DNA of 27,670 nucleotides from JBMNOU01 sp050943215 (GTDB lineage: Bacteria; Bacillota; Clostridia; Christensenellales; SZUA-584), in NCBI GenBank assembly GCA_050943215.1, contig JBMNOU010000022.1:1-27670 (forward strand). Direction: 5' to 3'. Positions 7,787-15,062 of this stretch are shown in pieces. The notes under the pieces are model-generated. The model was not told where the DNA came from and ran no database searches. It saw only the letters and a list, made by a program, of their open reading frames with translations. The position numbers and the translations under genes were made by a program. Positions within the stretch are counted from its first letter, which is position 1. Each line of letters opens with the position of its first letter.

Positions 7787-7812
7787 GTGCTTAATTTAAG
7801 GGGAGATGTCCA

Positions 7813-8988
7813 ATGTTCAATATCAAAAAACTGAATACGATTTCGGATGCTATTTATGATTATCTGACTGAAGATGATTATCACATTGATAAGGATTTAA
7901 CCGAGTATGAAGCCATACTGGTCAGAAGCGCAGATTGCCGCGACCTAATTTTTCCGAACAATCTGATCGCGGTTGCTCGTGCCGGCGCGGGCGTTAACAA
8001 TATCCCTATTGACAAATGCTCGGAAAAAGGGATAGTGGTTTTTAATACGCCGGGTGCAAACGCAAATGGCGTCAAAGAGCTAGTGCTGGCCGGGATGTTT
8101 CTCGCGAGCCGGAATATCGTAGAAGCGGTTGAGTGGGTCAAGACACTGAAAGGCAAACGCGACAATATTTTAACGCTGGTAGAATCCGGCAAGAAACAGT
8201 TTGTCGGTCCGGAGCTGGCGGGCAAAACGCTTGGTGTCATTGGTCTTGGCTCTATCGGTGTAATGGTGGCAAACGCAGCGTATTCGCTTGGAATGAAGGT
8301 TGTTGGATATGATCCATATATATCCATAGAATCTGCCTGGGGCTTATCGCAGGATGTTCGCAGGGCCTATCATCTCGATAGACTTTTAGAAGTATCGGAT
8401 TACATAACATTGCATATCCCGCTGATGAACAATACGAAGAGTTTCATCGGTGAAAACGAGATACAAAAGATGAAAAAAGATGTTGTGCTGTTAAACTTTG
8501 CTCGAAACGGCTTGATCGACTATCTGCCATTGTATACTGCTCTTGAAAATAAGAGCATTGGCAGGTATGTGACGGATTTCCCGAACGATAGGCTGCTCGG
8601 ATATGACAACGTAATATGCATACCGCATCTTGGCGCATCCACGCCCGAATCGGAAGAAAATTGTGCACGGATGGCAGCGAGTCAGCTCAAAGAATACCTT
8701 GAAGTTGGCAAAATCGTTAATTCTGTAAACTTGCCAAACGCCACGCTGCCGTTTACAGGCCGGTTCAGGATAGCTGTTATCAATAAAAACAAATCGGGTA
8801 TGGTCGGAAAAATGACAGCAGTTCTTGCCAACTCGGGTGCAAACATTACGGATATGGTCAACAAGTCTAAGGGAGATTTGGCATATACCGTAATCAATCT
8901 TGATGAAAAAGTGTGTGAAGAAACGATACGGAAAATATGTGATATCGATGGCGTCATTAGAGTAAGGACTTTTGAGAGGGAAATGTAA
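7813..8988 (+). CDS. serA: D-3-phosphoglycerate dehydrogenase with C-terminal ACT domain
   Basis: Oxidises 3-phosphoglycerate to 3-phosphohydroxypyruvate with NAD+, the first step of serine synthesis. The 391 residues hold the split substrate domain (about 1-97 and 285-310), the NAD-binding Rossmann fold with GLGSIG (144-149) and D167, and a regulatory ACT domain (about 318-391) likely to bind serine. Catalytic R231 (NFARNGLID) and H272 (IPHLGAST) are present. The segment that normally carries the catalytic glutamate (LDVFxxEP) is replaced by YVTDFPNDRLLGYDNV, which is shorter; I recall this form in other anaerobe SerA proteins. It follows serC with its own AGGGGAG site and ends before a terminator at 9002-9034. 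Confidence 0.94.
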   Translation: MFNIKKLNTISDAIYDYLTEDDYHIDKDLTEYEAILVRSADCRDLIFPNNLIAVARAGAGVNNIPIDKCSEKGIVVFNTPGANANGVKELVLAGMFLASRNIVEAVEWVKTLKGKRDNILTLVESGKKQFVGPELAGKTLGVIGLGSIGVMVANAAYSLGMKVVGYDPYISIESAWGLSQDVRRAYHLDRLLEVSDYITLHIPLMNNTKSFIGENEIQKMKKDVVLLNFARNGLIDYLPLYTALENKSIGRYVTDFPNDRLLGYDNVICIPHLGASTPESEENCARMAASQLKEYLEVGKIVNSVNLPNATLPFTGRFRIAVINKNKSGMVGKMTAVLANSGANITDMVNKSKGDLAYTVINLDEKVCEETIRKICDIDGVIRVRTFEREM

Positions 8989-9001
8989 CATCAAGGCGCT
9001 A

Positions 9002-9034
9002 AGACCGCGGCAAACGCTTGCGGTCTATTTTATT
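9002..9034 (+). terminator. Terminator of serC-serA
   Basis: AGACCGC (9002-9008) and GCGGTCT (9020-9026) form a 7-bp stem followed by ATTTTATTT. It lies 14 bases after the serA stop. Confidence 0.8.
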
Positions 9035-9075
9035 TGCTGTTTGCAGTTTCTTATTCGAAAAAAACAAGGTTTTCC

Positions 9076-9104
9076 TTTCAATCGGTTATCTTTTTGGTTA
9101 TAAT
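9076..9104 (+). promoter_or_regulatory. Possible promoter of the cyclophilin gene
   Basis: A perfect TATAAT at 9099-9104 with a poor -35 (TTTCAA, 9076-9081) at 17 bases. It is placed after the serA terminator and about 64 bases before the next start codon. Confidence 0.4.
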
Positions 9105-9168
9105 AATCCGAACCTAATTATGGTTCCATATTTAAATCATTAGTGATTAGCATAAAAAGGAGAACAAA

Positions 9169-9678
9169 ATGGTAACGATTGAGATGGAAAACGGAAAAAA
9201 GATAGAAATTGAGCTTAATCCAAAAGATGCACCTAATACAGTTGCGAATTTTAAAAGCCTTGCGGCAAGCGGGTTTTATAACGGCTTATGTTTTCACAGA
9301 GTTATCAGCGGATTCATGATACAGGGTGGATGCCCCGAAGGCCGGGGAACGGGCGGGCCCGGCTATGCCATTAAAGGAGAGTTTGCATCAAACGGTTTTA
9401 ATAACAGTATCAGGCATCAGAAAGGCGTTATTTCAATGGCGCGCTCGGCCAGGCCTGATTCGGCCGGGTCACAGTTTTTTATTATGCACGAAGACTCTCC
9501 GCATCTAGACGGGCAATATGCGGCATTCGGCCGTGTGGTTTCGGGCCAGGATGTTGTGGATGAAATTGCGTCGGTCAATACAGACGCGGCAGATAAGCCT
9601 CTTTTGCCCCAGGTTATCAGGCATATCACGCTTTCCGACGATGAAACGGTTACAGAACCAGAAAAGATCACACTATAA
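9169..9678 (+). CDS. Peptidyl-prolyl cis-trans isomerase, cyclophilin type
   Basis: Catalyses proline isomerisation during protein folding. The 169-residue single-domain cyclophilin has no signal peptide, so it is cytoplasmic. Active-site elements are seen in order: FHRV (42-45, catalytic R44), FMIQGG (49-54), SAGSQFFI (98-105) and H112 in PHLDGQYAAFG. The cyclosporin-contact tryptophan of eukaryotic cyclophilins is not present at that last position (H instead), which is common in bacteria. The ATG has an AAAGGAGA site. It is monocistronic, lying after the serA terminator and facing the end of ychF 38 bases away. Confidence 0.95.
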   Translation: MVTIEMENGKKIEIELNPKDAPNTVANFKSLAASGFYNGLCFHRVISGFMIQGGCPEGRGTGGPGYAIKGEFASNGFNNSIRHQKGVISMARSARPDSAGSQFFIMHEDSPHLDGQYAAFGRVVSGQDVVDEIASVNTDAADKPLLPQVIRHITLSDDETVTEPEKITL

Positions 9679-9716
9679 GTCGGCTAAAAGAAACGCTGAC
9701 GTAAGCCTGAAAAGAA

Positions 9717-10811
9717 TTATACGTTGAACTTAAACAGCGTGACGTCACCGTCCTGCATAACATATTCTTTGCCTTCTTGGCGGACGAGTCCGCGCGCCCT
9801 AGCGGTTGCCATGTCTTTGCATGCCACAAGATCGTTAAAAGAGACGATCTCAGCGCGGATGAACCCGCGCTCAAAATCCGAGTGGATTTTTCCCGCTGCG
9901 GCCGGCGCTTTTGTTCCCCGCACAATGGTCCATGCGCGCACTTCCTTTTCTCCGGCCGTTAAAAAGCTGATCAGATTAAGCAGCTTATAGCTTTTTTGGA
10001 TCAATTTATCAAGGCCGCTTTGACTAACACCCATCTCGCTTAAAAACAGCTCCCGTTCTGTAGGGTCAAGCATCGAAAGCTCTTCCTCAAGCTTTGCACA
10101 CACGCCCATCACTTCGGCGCCCTGTGCTTTAGCGAGCTTGGTCAGCGCCGCGACTTCGGGATTCTCGCCAGCCGCTGCGGCGTCGTCTTCAGATACGTTT
10201 GCGGCGTATAGCATAGGCTTGTCCGTTAAAAGAAACAGTTCAGAAATAAGGGATTTTTCCTCCTCTCCTAAGTCCATGATACCCACAAAAATTCCTTTTT
10301 CCAGACCTGCTTTGATTTTTTCTAAAATCTCGCATTCGCGTTTATATCTTTTATCACCTGATTTTATCATTTTTTCGGATCGCACGAGTCTTTTCTCAAT
10401 GGTATCAAGGTCGGCAAAAATAAGCTCAAAGTTAATTGTCTCTGCGTCCCTAACGCTGTTGACACTGCCCTCAACATGTGTCACATCAGTGCTATCAAAG
10501 CACCGGACAACGTGCAGTATTGCATCCACTTCTCTGATATGAGAAAGAAACTTGTTGCCAAGGCCTTCGCCTTTGCTTGCTCCTTTAACAAGGCCGGCAA
10601 TATCTACGAACTCGACGACGGCAGGTGTGAATTTTGCCGGATGATATATCCCGGCTAAAAAATCCATTCGTTTATCGGGCACGCTGACGATACCGATATT
10701 CGGATCGATGGTGCAGAAAGGATAATTTTCGCTTGCCGCTCCTGCGCCAGTCAATGCGTTGAACAGCGATGATTTGCCGACATTAGGCAGGCCCACAATA
10801 CCCAGTTTCAT
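9717..10811 (-). CDS. ychF: Ribosome-associated GTPase/ATPase YchF (Obg family)
   Basis: YchF is a conserved nucleotide-binding protein that associates with ribosomes and is linked to stress responses; the family often prefers ATP. The 364 residues match the usual length. G1 is GLPNVGKS (7-14), the switch region contains NYPFCTIDPN, G3 is DIAGL (70-74) followed by GASKGEGLGNKFL, then a coiled-coil region (about 120-190), and a C-terminal TGS domain (about 280-364) ending QEGKEYVMQDGDVTLFKFNV, a family hallmark. The ATG has GAGGC upstream and a clear promoter at 10842-10870. It is convergent with the cyclophilin gene; no clear terminator is visible in the 38-base gap. Confidence 0.97.
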   Translation of the reverse strand: MKLGIVGLPNVGKSSLFNALTGAGAASENYPFCTIDPNIGIVSVPDKRMDFLAGIYHPAKFTPAVVEFVDIAGLVKGASKGEGLGNKFLSHIREVDAILHVVRCFDSTDVTHVEGSVNSVRDAETINFELIFADLDTIEKRLVRSEKMIKSGDKRYKRECEILEKIKAGLEKGIFVGIMDLGEEEKSLISELFLLTDKPMLYAANVSEDDAAAAGENPEVAALTKLAKAQGAEVMGVCAKLEEELSMLDPTERELFLSEMGVSQSGLDKLIQKSYKLLNLISFLTAGEKEVRAWTIVRGTKAPAAAGKIHSDFERGFIRAEIVSFNDLVACKDMATARARGLVRQEGKEYVMQDGDVTLFKFNV

Positions 10812-10841
10812 ATTTGCCTCGCTTATAAAATTAATGAATGT

Positions 10842-10870
10842 ATTATATAGCCGCTTAGTTATAAAAGCAA
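10842..10870 (-). promoter_or_regulatory. Promoter of ychF
   Basis: TTGCTT (complement of 10865-10870), 17 bases, then a perfect TATAAT (complement of 10842-10847) on the minus strand, about 30 bases before the start codon. Confidence 0.7.
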
Positions 10871-10939
10871 CAGAACAAACATAGTTTCGCTGGCTTGCTG
10901 ATATTTAGTCTATGCTATATTGAGCTGACTGAATTTTGC

Positions 10940-10969
10940 GGTTGTACAACAACGATAAAAGTAGTAAAA
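10940..10969 (+). promoter_or_regulatory. Promoter of the homocysteine operon with overlapping palindrome
   Basis: TTGTAC at 10941-10946, 17 bases, then TAAAAT at 10964-10969. The -35 sits inside the perfect 10-bp palindrome GTTGTACAAC (10940-10949), a possible operator. The predicted leader is about 66 bases, too short for a SAM riboswitch, and none was recognised. Confidence 0.6.
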
Positions 10970-11041
10970 TAACTTAATATAATTAAAGAACAAGGTCTAT
11001 GCTGTTTGCTGGGCTTAATATAAAGTTTTGGAGGCATACCC

Positions 11042-12199
11042 GTGTCAAAGACGATACAAGAGATTAATGAAAAGATAAAAAAAGGCAAAGCTCTGATCTT
11101 CACGGCGGAAGAAGCAGTCGCGATGGCAAAAGAACAAGGTGTGGCCAAGTGTGCAAAAGAGATTGATGTCGTAACGACCGCTACATTCGGCGCAATGTGT
11201 TCTTCGGGTGCAATGCTCAATTTTGGGCATTCTGATCCGCCGATACGCATGAGTGAGATTCACATCAACGGTGTTGAGGCGTACGGGGGCCTTGCAGCTG
11301 TAGATACGTATATCGGTGCGACACAGCCGGGGAAGACGACCGGTATAGAATATGGCGGTGCCCATGTCATTGAAGACCTGATCGCTGGAAAAGAGCTTGA
11401 TCTTTGCGCAAAGTCATCCGGTACGGATTGTTATTCCGCAAAGGAAGTGAGGACGAAAATAAGATTAAGCGACTTAAATCAGGCGTATATGTATAATCCG
11501 CGAAATGCGTACCAGAATTATTCAGCGGCCACGAATACTTCAAAGACAACGAAGAGAACATATATGGGTACGCTGCTTCCGAACATGGGTAACGTGACAT
11601 ATACGACGGCTGGCGAGATGTCACCGCTGCTTAAAGATCCAAAACTAAGGGTGATCGGCATCGGGACAAAGATACTGCTTTGCGGCGGTGAAGGATATGT
11701 GGCCTTTGAAGGGACTCAGGCTGTGAATCGTATTACGGAGCTTGAAAACAAAGACATAGAATACGCAGGTTATACGCTGGCTGTGATCGGAGACTTAAAA
11801 GGCATGAAGAGCGAATACATCAAGGCGGCAACTTTTGAAGGCTACGGGGTATCGCTGTTCGTGGGCATTGGTGTTCCACTGCCCGTGATTGACGAGGATT
11901 TTATGGCTGACCTTGCTGTTTCTAACGAGCATCTATATACCAATGTTTTTGACTACAGCGTCAGTCAGCGTTCAAGGAAAGCATTAAAGCGCGTAACTTA
12001 TACTGAGCTTCGGTCGGGTGAGGTTGAGATAGACGGCAAAAAAATTAAAACAGCGCCGCTTTCGAGCCTTTACAAGGCGAGGCTCATCGCCGGTGAGCTA
12101 AAAGAAAAAATACTTAATGGTGAATTTCTGATGACTGAGGCCGTAACAAAGCTGCCTTTTAGGGAAACTCTGAATGTGCTAAAAACGGAGGGGAAATAA
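11042..12199 (+). CDS. Homocysteine biosynthesis protein (DUF39/HcyBio family)
   Basis: DUF39 (COG1900) proteins of anaerobes are implicated in making homocysteine from aspartate semialdehyde and sulfide without O-acyl-homoserine; the Methanosarcina homologue MA1821 works with a NIL-ferredoxin. The 385 residues show the conserved TTATFGAMCSSGAMLNFGH block (45-63) with C53, followed by SDPPIRM, AYGGLAAVDTYIGATQ (80-95) and the glycine-rich LLCGGEGYVAFEGTQ (212-226). Cysteines at 37, 53, 122, 130 and 214 could carry sulfur or bind a metal; C53 is the best catalytic candidate. No CBS domains are fused at the C-terminus, unlike some archaeal members. The GTG start has GGAGG seven bases upstream. 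The NIL-ferredoxin gene starts one base after its stop, so the two are translationally coupled. Confidence 0.9.
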   Translation: MSKTIQEINEKIKKGKALIFTAEEAVAMAKEQGVAKCAKEIDVVTTATFGAMCSSGAMLNFGHSDPPIRMSEIHINGVEAYGGLAAVDTYIGATQPGKTTGIEYGGAHVIEDLIAGKELDLCAKSSGTDCYSAKEVRTKIRLSDLNQAYMYNPRNAYQNYSAATNTSKTTKRTYMGTLLPNMGNVTYTTAGEMSPLLKDPKLRVIGIGTKILLCGGEGYVAFEGTQAVNRITELENKDIEYAGYTLAVIGDLKGMKSEYIKAATFEGYGVSLFVGIGVPLPVIDEDFMADLAVSNEHLYTNVFDYSVSQRSRKALKRVTYTELRSGEVEIDGKKIKTAPLSSLYKARLIAGELKEKILNGEFLMTEAVTKLPFRETLNVLKTEGK

Positions 12200-12200
12200 T

Positions 12201-12623
12201 ATGGATCAGACATATATTAAGGTCGGGCTGACATTCCCGCCGGAAAAAACAGATAAACCAATCGTGACAAACCTGGTTAAATATAATCTGACGTTCAATA
12301 TATTAAAGGCATATGTTTCGCCGGGTAAAACGGGAATCATTATACTCGAGCTGGCCGGCAGTGATGCGGATATTAAAGACGGTCTTGCTTATCTTGATAA
12401 GGAAGGGATACTCGTTAAGGTTTATACAGACAGCGTGATTCGCTATGAGGATAAATGCATGCATTGCGGCGCATGCACCTCTGTATGCCCGTCAGGCGCA
12501 TTGGTAATGAATAAAATCACCTGGGAGCTTGAGTTTTATATGGATAAATGCATGCTCTGCGGGCATTGTGTACGCGCGTGTCCGGCAAGGGCAATTAAAA
12601 GCTTTGATGACTACACCCTCTGA
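12201..12623 (+). CDS. NIL-domain protein with two [4Fe-4S] clusters (homocysteine synthesis partner)
   Basis: A 140-residue protein with an N-terminal NIL domain (about 1-78; an ACT-like fold also found at the end of methionine ABC transporter ATPases) and a bacterial-type 2[4Fe-4S] ferredoxin domain (about 80-135). The eight cluster cysteines are C86, C89, C92, C96 and C117, C120, C123, C127, all in CxxCxxCxxxCP spacing. It starts one base after the DUF39 gene ends, and its GGAGGGG site lies within that gene. In Methanosarcina the equivalent protein (MA1822) is needed together with the DUF39 protein for homocysteine formation, presumably as electron donor for reducing the thioester or thioaldehyde-level intermediate. 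The oxygen-sensitive clusters support an anaerobic host. Confidence 0.93.
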   Translation: MDQTYIKVGLTFPPEKTDKPIVTNLVKYNLTFNILKAYVSPGKTGIIILELAGSDADIKDGLAYLDKEGILVKVYTDSVIRYEDKCMHCGACTSVCPSGALVMNKITWELEFYMDKCMLCGHCVRACPARAIKSFDDYTL

Positions 12624-13344
12624 TTATTCTAACAGGGACGAATATAGGTGCCAGGTTGCATCCGACCTTATTTGCTGGCGGACGCAATACAAAGAAACGG
12701 AGCTTTATATTTGCGCAGACTGTTTGCTTGAGCAAGAGGCCAATGATGCCGTCGTTTCTTTGCGGCAAATACTTGATCACTATATTTTACATCACGAATC
12801 TTTCGCTAAGAGCTTTGTTCCGGTCAGGGCGGCTTCCGATGCGCCCAGTGTGATTGCCGATATGTGCAGCGGTGCGATGTCGGCAGGCGTTGGGCCGATG
12901 GCGGCGGTTGCCGGGGCGTTTGCGGCTCATGTCGGGCAGGCTTTATTAGAACATACCAGCCAGGTGATCGTTGAAAACGGCGGCGATGTATTTATCAAAA
13001 CGAAAAAGCAAAGAACCGTTGCAATATTTGCCGGCAAAAGCCCCGTAAGCATGAAGATAGGGATCGCCATCGATACAAGCGAAAGAGCGATATCTGTCTG
13101 TACATCTTCCGGTACGGTGGGACATTCATTCAGCTTCGGCAAAGCGGATGCTGCGGTTGTTGTATCACATGATGCCTGTCTAGCCGATGCGTGCGCAACC
13201 CGGCTCGGGAACGATATCAAACATGTCTCGGATATACAAAATGCACTTGAGACAATATATGGCATAGACGGTGTTTTAGGGGCTGTCGCTGTTATGGGCG
13301 GTACGTGCGGCGCAATTGGAAATATCCATTTGACACCCCTATAA
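12607..13344 (+). CDS. UPF0280 / COG2122 (ApbE-related) family protein
   Basis: The reading frame is open back to 12529, but I start at the ATG at 12607, giving 245 residues; this overlaps the ferredoxin gene by only 17 bases and fits the family's N-terminus. Family features are the YKETELYI strand (28-35), AGVGPMAAVAGAFA, VIVENGGDVF, and SHDACLADACATRLGN, a region resembling the D/T metal-site segment of ApbE flavin transferases. In Methanosarcina a COG2122 protein (MA1715, from memory) aids use of sulfide, so in this operon it probably delivers or handles sulfide for homocysteine synthesis. Odd: many cysteines, including C15, C23 and a C36-x-x-C39 pair near the N-terminus. Its biochemical activity is not established. 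Confidence 0.85.
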   Translation: MTTPSDYSNRDEYRCQVASDLICWRTQYKETELYICADCLLEQEANDAVVSLRQILDHYILHHESFAKSFVPVRAASDAPSVIADMCSGAMSAGVGPMAAVAGAFAAHVGQALLEHTSQVIVENGGDVFIKTKKQRTVAIFAGKSPVSMKIGIAIDTSERAISVCTSSGTVGHSFSFGKADAAVVVSHDACLADACATRLGNDIKHVSDIQNALETIYGIDGVLGAVAVMGGTCGAIGNIHLTPL

Positions 13345-13364
13345 TATTCTTTAACCGGGGTTTG

Positions 13365-13393
13365 TTGATTTTTTTAATCTTCAGGTGTAAAAT
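13365..13393 (+). promoter_or_regulatory. Promoter placing the ywlC transcription start next to its AUG
   Basis: TTGATT at 13365-13370, exactly 17 bases, TAAAAT at 13388-13393. The expected start of transcription is about 13400, only 4 bases before the ATG at 13404, and no ribosome binding site lies between them. Confidence 0.65.
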
Positions 13394-13403
13394 ATAATAA
13401 CAA

Positions 13404-14426
13404 ATGATACTAAGTCTTGACGATGAATATAAAGAGAATATAGAGAAAGCGGCTAAAGTTATCCAAAACGGAGGTTTGGTGGCGTTCCCGACAGAGACAG
13501 TATACGGACTTGGCGCAAACGCATGCAATGAGCGTGCTGTTATGCGCATTTTTGAACTAAAGGGCCGTCCACAGGACAATCCACTTATTGCACATGTTGA
13601 CAGTATCCCGGCAGCTAAGAAAATTGCCGTTTTTAACGAAAAGGCCATGAAGCTGGCTGAAAACTTTTGGCCTGGTCCGCTGACACTTGTGCTTAAAAGC
13701 TTTGGTGTGCCGGGTGCTGTAACGGCCGGGCGCGATACTGTCGGGGTTCGTATGCCCGATTGTGATGCCGCGCTTAGTTTGATATCCGCTTCTGGTGTGC
13801 CCATCGCTGCACCAAGCGCCAACAAATCCGGCAATCCGAGCCCGACACTTGCGTCGCATGTAAAAGATGATTTCGGCGATGAGTTGATGATTCTCGATGC
13901 GGGCGAATGCCGCGTCGGTGTGGAATCGACGGTGATAGATATGACACAACAACCCCCGGCTATTTTAAGACCGGGTGCGGTAACGTATGAAATGGTCAAA
14001 TCATGTATCGGCGAAACGGCATGCGCCGAAGCATTTTTACCGTATGAAAAAGGCATTCCCGCTGCACCCGGGATGAAATACCGGCACTATGCTCCCAGGG
14101 CCGCAGTGACGGTTGTTGAAGGCAATTACATATCTGTAGCGGAAGCGATCAAATTTTTGTATGATAAAGACATCAAAAAAGGCGATAGCCCGCTGATTAT
14201 GGCCAGCAGAGAAAATAAAAAATATTATGGCAAGAGGGATGTCGCTGTTACCGGGAGCGCCGGTAATTTGCACGAAGCAGCCAAAAACCTTTACGGATTA
14301 CTTCGGGACGCTGATGAAAAAGCGTATACGAATATATACTTTGAAGCTTTACCTAAGATGGGTATCGGATTTGCCGTGATGAATCGGGTCTATAAAGCGG
14401 CAGCATATAATATAGTAAAAGTATAG
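13404..14426 (+). CDS. ywlC: Threonylcarbamoyl-AMP synthase (Sua5/YwlC)
   Basis: Makes threonylcarbamoyl-AMP from threonine, bicarbonate and ATP, the first step of t6A37 modification in tRNAs that read ANN codons. The 340 residues form the two-domain Sua5 type: the YrdC domain (about 10-200) with FPTETVYGLGANA (28-40), KGRPQDNPLIAHV (53-65), PLTLVL (92-97) and APSANKSGNPSPT (136-148), then the linker PGMKYRHYAPRA (222-233) and the C-terminal Sua5 domain (about 234-340). The start is the only plausible one in frame, yet no Shine-Dalgarno lies before it. ywlE follows 15 bases downstream, as in Bacillus. Confidence 0.96.
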   Translation: MILSLDDEYKENIEKAAKVIQNGGLVAFPTETVYGLGANACNERAVMRIFELKGRPQDNPLIAHVDSIPAAKKIAVFNEKAMKLAENFWPGPLTLVLKSFGVPGAVTAGRDTVGVRMPDCDAALSLISASGVPIAAPSANKSGNPSPTLASHVKDDFGDELMILDAGECRVGVESTVIDMTQQPPAILRPGAVTYEMVKSCIGETACAEAFLPYEKGIPAAPGMKYRHYAPRAAVTVVEGNYISVAEAIKFLYDKDIKKGDSPLIMASRENKKYYGKRDVAVTGSAGNLHEAAKNLYGLLRDADEKAYTNIYFEALPKMGIGFAVMNRVYKAAAYNIVKV

Positions 14427-14441
14427 GAGGAATCATCATTC

Positions 14442-14924
14442 ATGAACATTCTTTTTGTTTGTACGGGCAATACATGCAGGAGCCCGATGGCAGAAGAATT
14501 GGCAGACGATGCTGTAGACCGAAGTACTCACTTAAAAGATATTGTGTTCGGATCGGCCGGTACTTTTGCCTGCGAAAGTGCGCCGGCATCTCAAGAAGCG
14601 ATAGAGGTCATGCAAGAGGTCGGGCTTGACATCGAAAAGCATAAATCATGTCAATTCAACAAAGAGCTTGCGCTATGGGCGGATATTATTCTTGCAATGG
14701 AATCAAGGCATATTGAAGAGATGCAAGCAATGGCCCCCGAACAGGAACATAAAATGCACACGTTATTGGGATTTGCGGCGGGTATAGACGGATATCCGGG
14801 AGAGAGCGGATACGATATTACGGATCCTTACAGAGAACCGATCGAAGAATACCGCAAGGCAAGGAATCAGATTGCACAGGCGATCGATAAGGTTCTGCAA
14901 AGGATTGTATCAGAAAATAAGTAG
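14442..14924 (+). CDS. ywlE: Low-molecular-weight phosphatase, YwlE-like (probable protein-arginine phosphatase)
   Basis: A 160-residue LMW-PTP fold enzyme. The phosphate loop is C7-T-G-N-T11-C-R13-S, with nucleophile C7, and the general acid is D128 in DITDPY. Most protein-tyrosine phosphatases of this fold have isoleucine where T11 stands; threonine here is the known determinant for phospho-arginine specificity in Bacillus YwlE, which reverses McsB kinase marks on proteins destined for ClpCP. The order ywlC-ywlE is also that of Bacillus. No McsB or CtsR gene lies in this window, so the partner kinase cannot be confirmed. The ATG has GGAGG 11 bases upstream. Confidence 0.9.
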   Translation: MNILFVCTGNTCRSPMAEELADDAVDRSTHLKDIVFGSAGTFACESAPASQEAIEVMQEVGLDIEKHKSCQFNKELALWADIILAMESRHIEEMQAMAPEQEHKMHTLLGFAAGIDGYPGESGYDITDPYREPIEEYRKARNQIAQAIDKVLQRIVSENK

Positions 14925-14994
14925 TATATTGAATAAAGACAGTCCATCAACAAACGGGTGCGATATGCTTGTTTGTTTCTTTATGCCCGGAGGA

Positions 14995-15044
14995 TTGTTT
15001 GATCTTCGCTTTCTATATACAATGAGCCAAGCCCATAGTATAAT
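14995..15044 (+). promoter_or_regulatory. Two overlapping candidate promoters before the PBP gene
   Basis: TTGTTT (14995-15000), 17 bases, TACAAT (15018-15023); and TATACA (15016-15021), 17 bases, TATAAT (15039-15044). Either would start transcription 12-33 bases before the PBP ATG, just ahead of its GGAGGAGG site. Confidence 0.4.
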
Positions 15045-15062
15045 GGCATCTGGAGGAGGGTC

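Noticed and set aside
9679..9716. Shared terminator between the cyclophilin gene and ychF
   Set aside because: Only a 4-bp GGCT/AGCC pairing is visible without a T tract on either strand.
10970..11041. SAM riboswitch before the homocysteine operon
   Set aside because: The leader is about 66 bases and shows none of the conserved SAM-aptamer segments.
12529..12606. Longer start for the UPF0280 protein at 12529
   Set aside because: The extra 26 codons lie entirely over the ferredoxin cysteine motif in another frame and add nothing family-like; the ATG at 12607 fits better.
13335..13377. Terminator-like hairpin after the UPF0280 gene
   Set aside because: The stem is only 5 bp (ACCCC/GGGGT) with a 17-base loop and the T run is 8 bases away and overlaps the ywlC promoter; too weak to call.
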